Assembly: GCF_013409005.1 (NCBI RefSeq)
Contig: NZ_JACBZO010000001.1
Location: forward strand, 1,612,001-1,676,000
Direction of reading: 5' to 3'
From: Demequina lutea
GTDB lineage: Bacteria > Actinomycetota > Actinomycetes > Actinomycetales > Demequinaceae
DNA: 64,000 bases
Shown here: one piece after another, positions 62,723 through 64,000 of the stretch
How the letters are laid out: the number at the start of each line of letters is the position of its first letter
How positions within the stretch are numbered: position 1 is the stretch's first letter
Notes under the pieces: model-generated
The model's database searches: none
What the model was told of the DNA's origin: nothing
Seen by the model: the letters and a program-made list of their open reading frames with translations, nothing else
Made by a program: the position numbers and the translations under genes

Positions 62723-64000
62723 CTAGGCCGGGGCCGCCGCGGCCAGTTGCGCCCGGAGGAGATCAGCGAGGAACACGCCGGTGAAACTATCGGGGTGCTC
62801 CGCGATGTCTTCTGGCGTGCCTTCGGCGACCACAAGTCCGCCGCCGGATCCCCCTTCAGGCCCCATATCGATCACCCAGTCTGCCGACTTGATGACGTCG
62901 AGATTGTGCTCGATCACAATCACCGTGTTGCCCTTGTCGACCAGTCCCTCGAGAACGCCAAGAAGCTTCCTCACGTCCTCAAAGTGCAAGCCCGTAGTCG
63001 GCTCATCGAGAACATAAATGGTGCGGCCCGTCGATCGGCGTTGCAGCTCGGACGAGAGTTTGACGCGCTGCGCCTCGCCGCCCGACAGGGTCGGCGCCGG
63101 TTGGCCGAGCCTGACGTAACCCAAACCCACCTCGACGAGCGTCGTGAGGTGTCTGGATATCGCTGGGATGGCCTCGAAGAACTCGGACGCCTCCTCGATC
63201 GGCATGTTGAGTACGTCCGCGACGCTCTTGCCCTTGAAGTGGACCTCGAGGGTTTCCCGGTTGTATCGGTCTCCCTTGCATACCTCGCAAGGGACATAAA
63301 CATCGGGAAGGAAGTTCATTTCGATCTTGAGCGTGCCGTCGCCGTGACATGACTCGCAGCGACCGCCCTTGACGTTGAACGAGAACCGGCCGGGGCCGTA
63401 CCCACGCATCTTCGCCTCCTGGGTCTCCGAAAACAGTTTCCGCACCTTGTCCCACACGCCCGTGTAGGTCGCGGGGTTCGATCGCGGTGTGCGCCCAATG
63501 GGCCCTTGGTCAACGTGGACGATCTTGTCGAGCTGAGCCGTGCCGTCGATGCGGGTATGGCGACCCGGAACTTGACGCGCGCGGTTGAGTTCGTTTGCGA
63601 GAGCCGTGTACAGGATCGTGTTGACCAGGGTCGACTTGCCCGAACCAGACACCCCCGTCACTGCGGTGAACACGCCCAGCGGGAAGGTCACGTCGATGTC
63701 CCTGAGGTTGTGCTCGCGCGCACCGACAACCGTGATTTGCCTGGAAGCGTCGATCGCTCGCCGAGTCGCGGGTACCGGGATCCGCTTGCGTCCGGAAACG
63801 TACGCCCCGGTCAGGGAGCGCTCGTTGAGGAGCAGATCGGCATACGTACCCGAGTGGACCACCTCTCCCCCGTGCTCGCCTGCGCCTGGCCCGATGTCAA
63901 CGACCCAGTCTGCCGTGCGAATCGTGTCCTCGTCGTGCTCGACGACGATCAGCGTATTTCCCAAGTCGCGCAGTCGCGTCAGGGTTTCGATCAGGCGCCT
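62723..64000 (-). CDS. uvrA: excinuclease ABC subunit A, C-terminal part
   Basis: The 3' part of uvrA runs off the right edge. It covers the end of the first ATPase ([20 protein letters not shown]), the second ATPase ([17 protein letters not shown]), the zinc finger (CESCHGDG and [10 protein letters not shown]), and the signature [18 protein letters not shown] with [15 protein letters not shown]. The N-terminal half is outside the window. Confidence 0.96.
   Translation of the reverse strand, partial: RRLIETLTRLRDLGNTLIVVEHDEDTIRTADWVVDIGPGAGEHGGEVVHSGTYADLLLNERSLTGAYVSGRKRIPVPATRRAIDASRQITVVGAREHNLRDIDVTFPLGVFTAVTGVSGSGKSTLVNTILYTALANELNRARQVPGRHTRIDGTAQLDKIVHVDQGPIGRTPRSNPATYTGVWDKVRKLFSETQEAKMRGYGPGRFSFNVKGGRCESCHGDGTLKIEMNFLPDVYVPCEVCKGDRYNRETLEVHFKGKSVADVLNMPIEEASEFFEAIPAISRHLTTLVEVGLGYVRLGQPAPTLSGGEAQRVKLSSELQRRSTGRTIYVLDEPTTGLHFEDVRKLLGVLEGLVDKGNTVIVIEHNLDVIKSADWVIDMGPEGGSGGGLVVAEGTPEDIAEHPDSFTGVFLADLLRAQLAAAAPA

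Noticed and set aside
61601-63352. 583-codon plus-strand open frame
   Set aside because: Antisense to uvrC and uvrA; no domain features.

Overview
The window is a high-GC actinobacterial chromosome segment. The right third carries the order uvrA-uvrC-rapZ-yvcK-whiA-gap-pgk-tpiA-secG-rbpA-pgl-opcA-zwf-tkt-ctaB-xerD-parA-scpA-scpB-rluB-aroH-tyrA-cmk-der. WhiA, RbpA and OpcA are actinobacterial hallmarks and this order is typical of Micrococcales-type genomes. The genus cannot be fixed from the sequence alone.

Layout. 1-3.2 kb: SDR enzyme, ABC1/UbiB-like kinase and a PadR regulator with a perfect dyad operator. 3.6-5.4 kb: a three-gene cytochrome b module with no Rieske or cytochrome c gene beside it. 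5.6-13.3 kb: an ArsR regulator and six genes of a hydrogenase-4/formate-hydrogenlyase-like membrane complex, in the same order as the mycobacterial Rv0081-Rv0087 locus. Its large subunit lacks the [NiFe] cysteine ligands. 13.6-20.4 kb: an oxidative catabolic cluster (membrane protein, gluconate-dehydrogenase subunit-3-like protein, GMC oxidoreductase, ThDP enzyme, enolase-superfamily enzyme, DUF89 phosphatase-like protein). 20.9-29.4 kb: singletons, including Arr (rifamycin ADP-ribosyltransferase), a LacI-type sensor/GGDEF/EAL protein, a UbiA prenyltransferase, a lipoprotein, an aldo/keto reductase, and a small regulator with its membrane partner.

29,600-37,689 is an integrated element of about 8.05 kb sitting in the 3' end of tRNA-Pro(GGG). 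It is bounded by 43-bp attL/attR repeats and has identical 22-bp inner repeats near both ends. It encodes a tyrosine integrase, excisionase-like HTH protein, DUF3631-type ATPase, WhiB-like protein, P27-type small terminase subunit, an HK97-type major capsid protein with a fibronectin-III-like insertion, an XRE regulator, an HTH protein and several tiny coupled ORFs. It has no large terminase, portal, protease, tail or lysis gene. This is the layout of a phage satellite (PICI-like, resembling the mycobacterial phiRv1/phiRv2 elements) rather than a complete prophage, and it is the most interesting object in the window.

37.8-64 kb is mostly conserved core: a DUF2892 protein behind a CsoR/CstR-like operator, an MFS transporter, the der-to-parA block with tightly overlapping genes, heme O synthase, the oxidative pentose phosphate genes (tkt-zwf-opcA-pgl, with no tal between tkt and zwf), secG and lower glycolysis (tpiA-pgk-gap), the whiA-yvcK-rapZ-uvrC block, and the C-terminal half of uvrA running off the right edge. 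Nearly all genes in the operons overlap by 1-4 bases, which argues for translational coupling.
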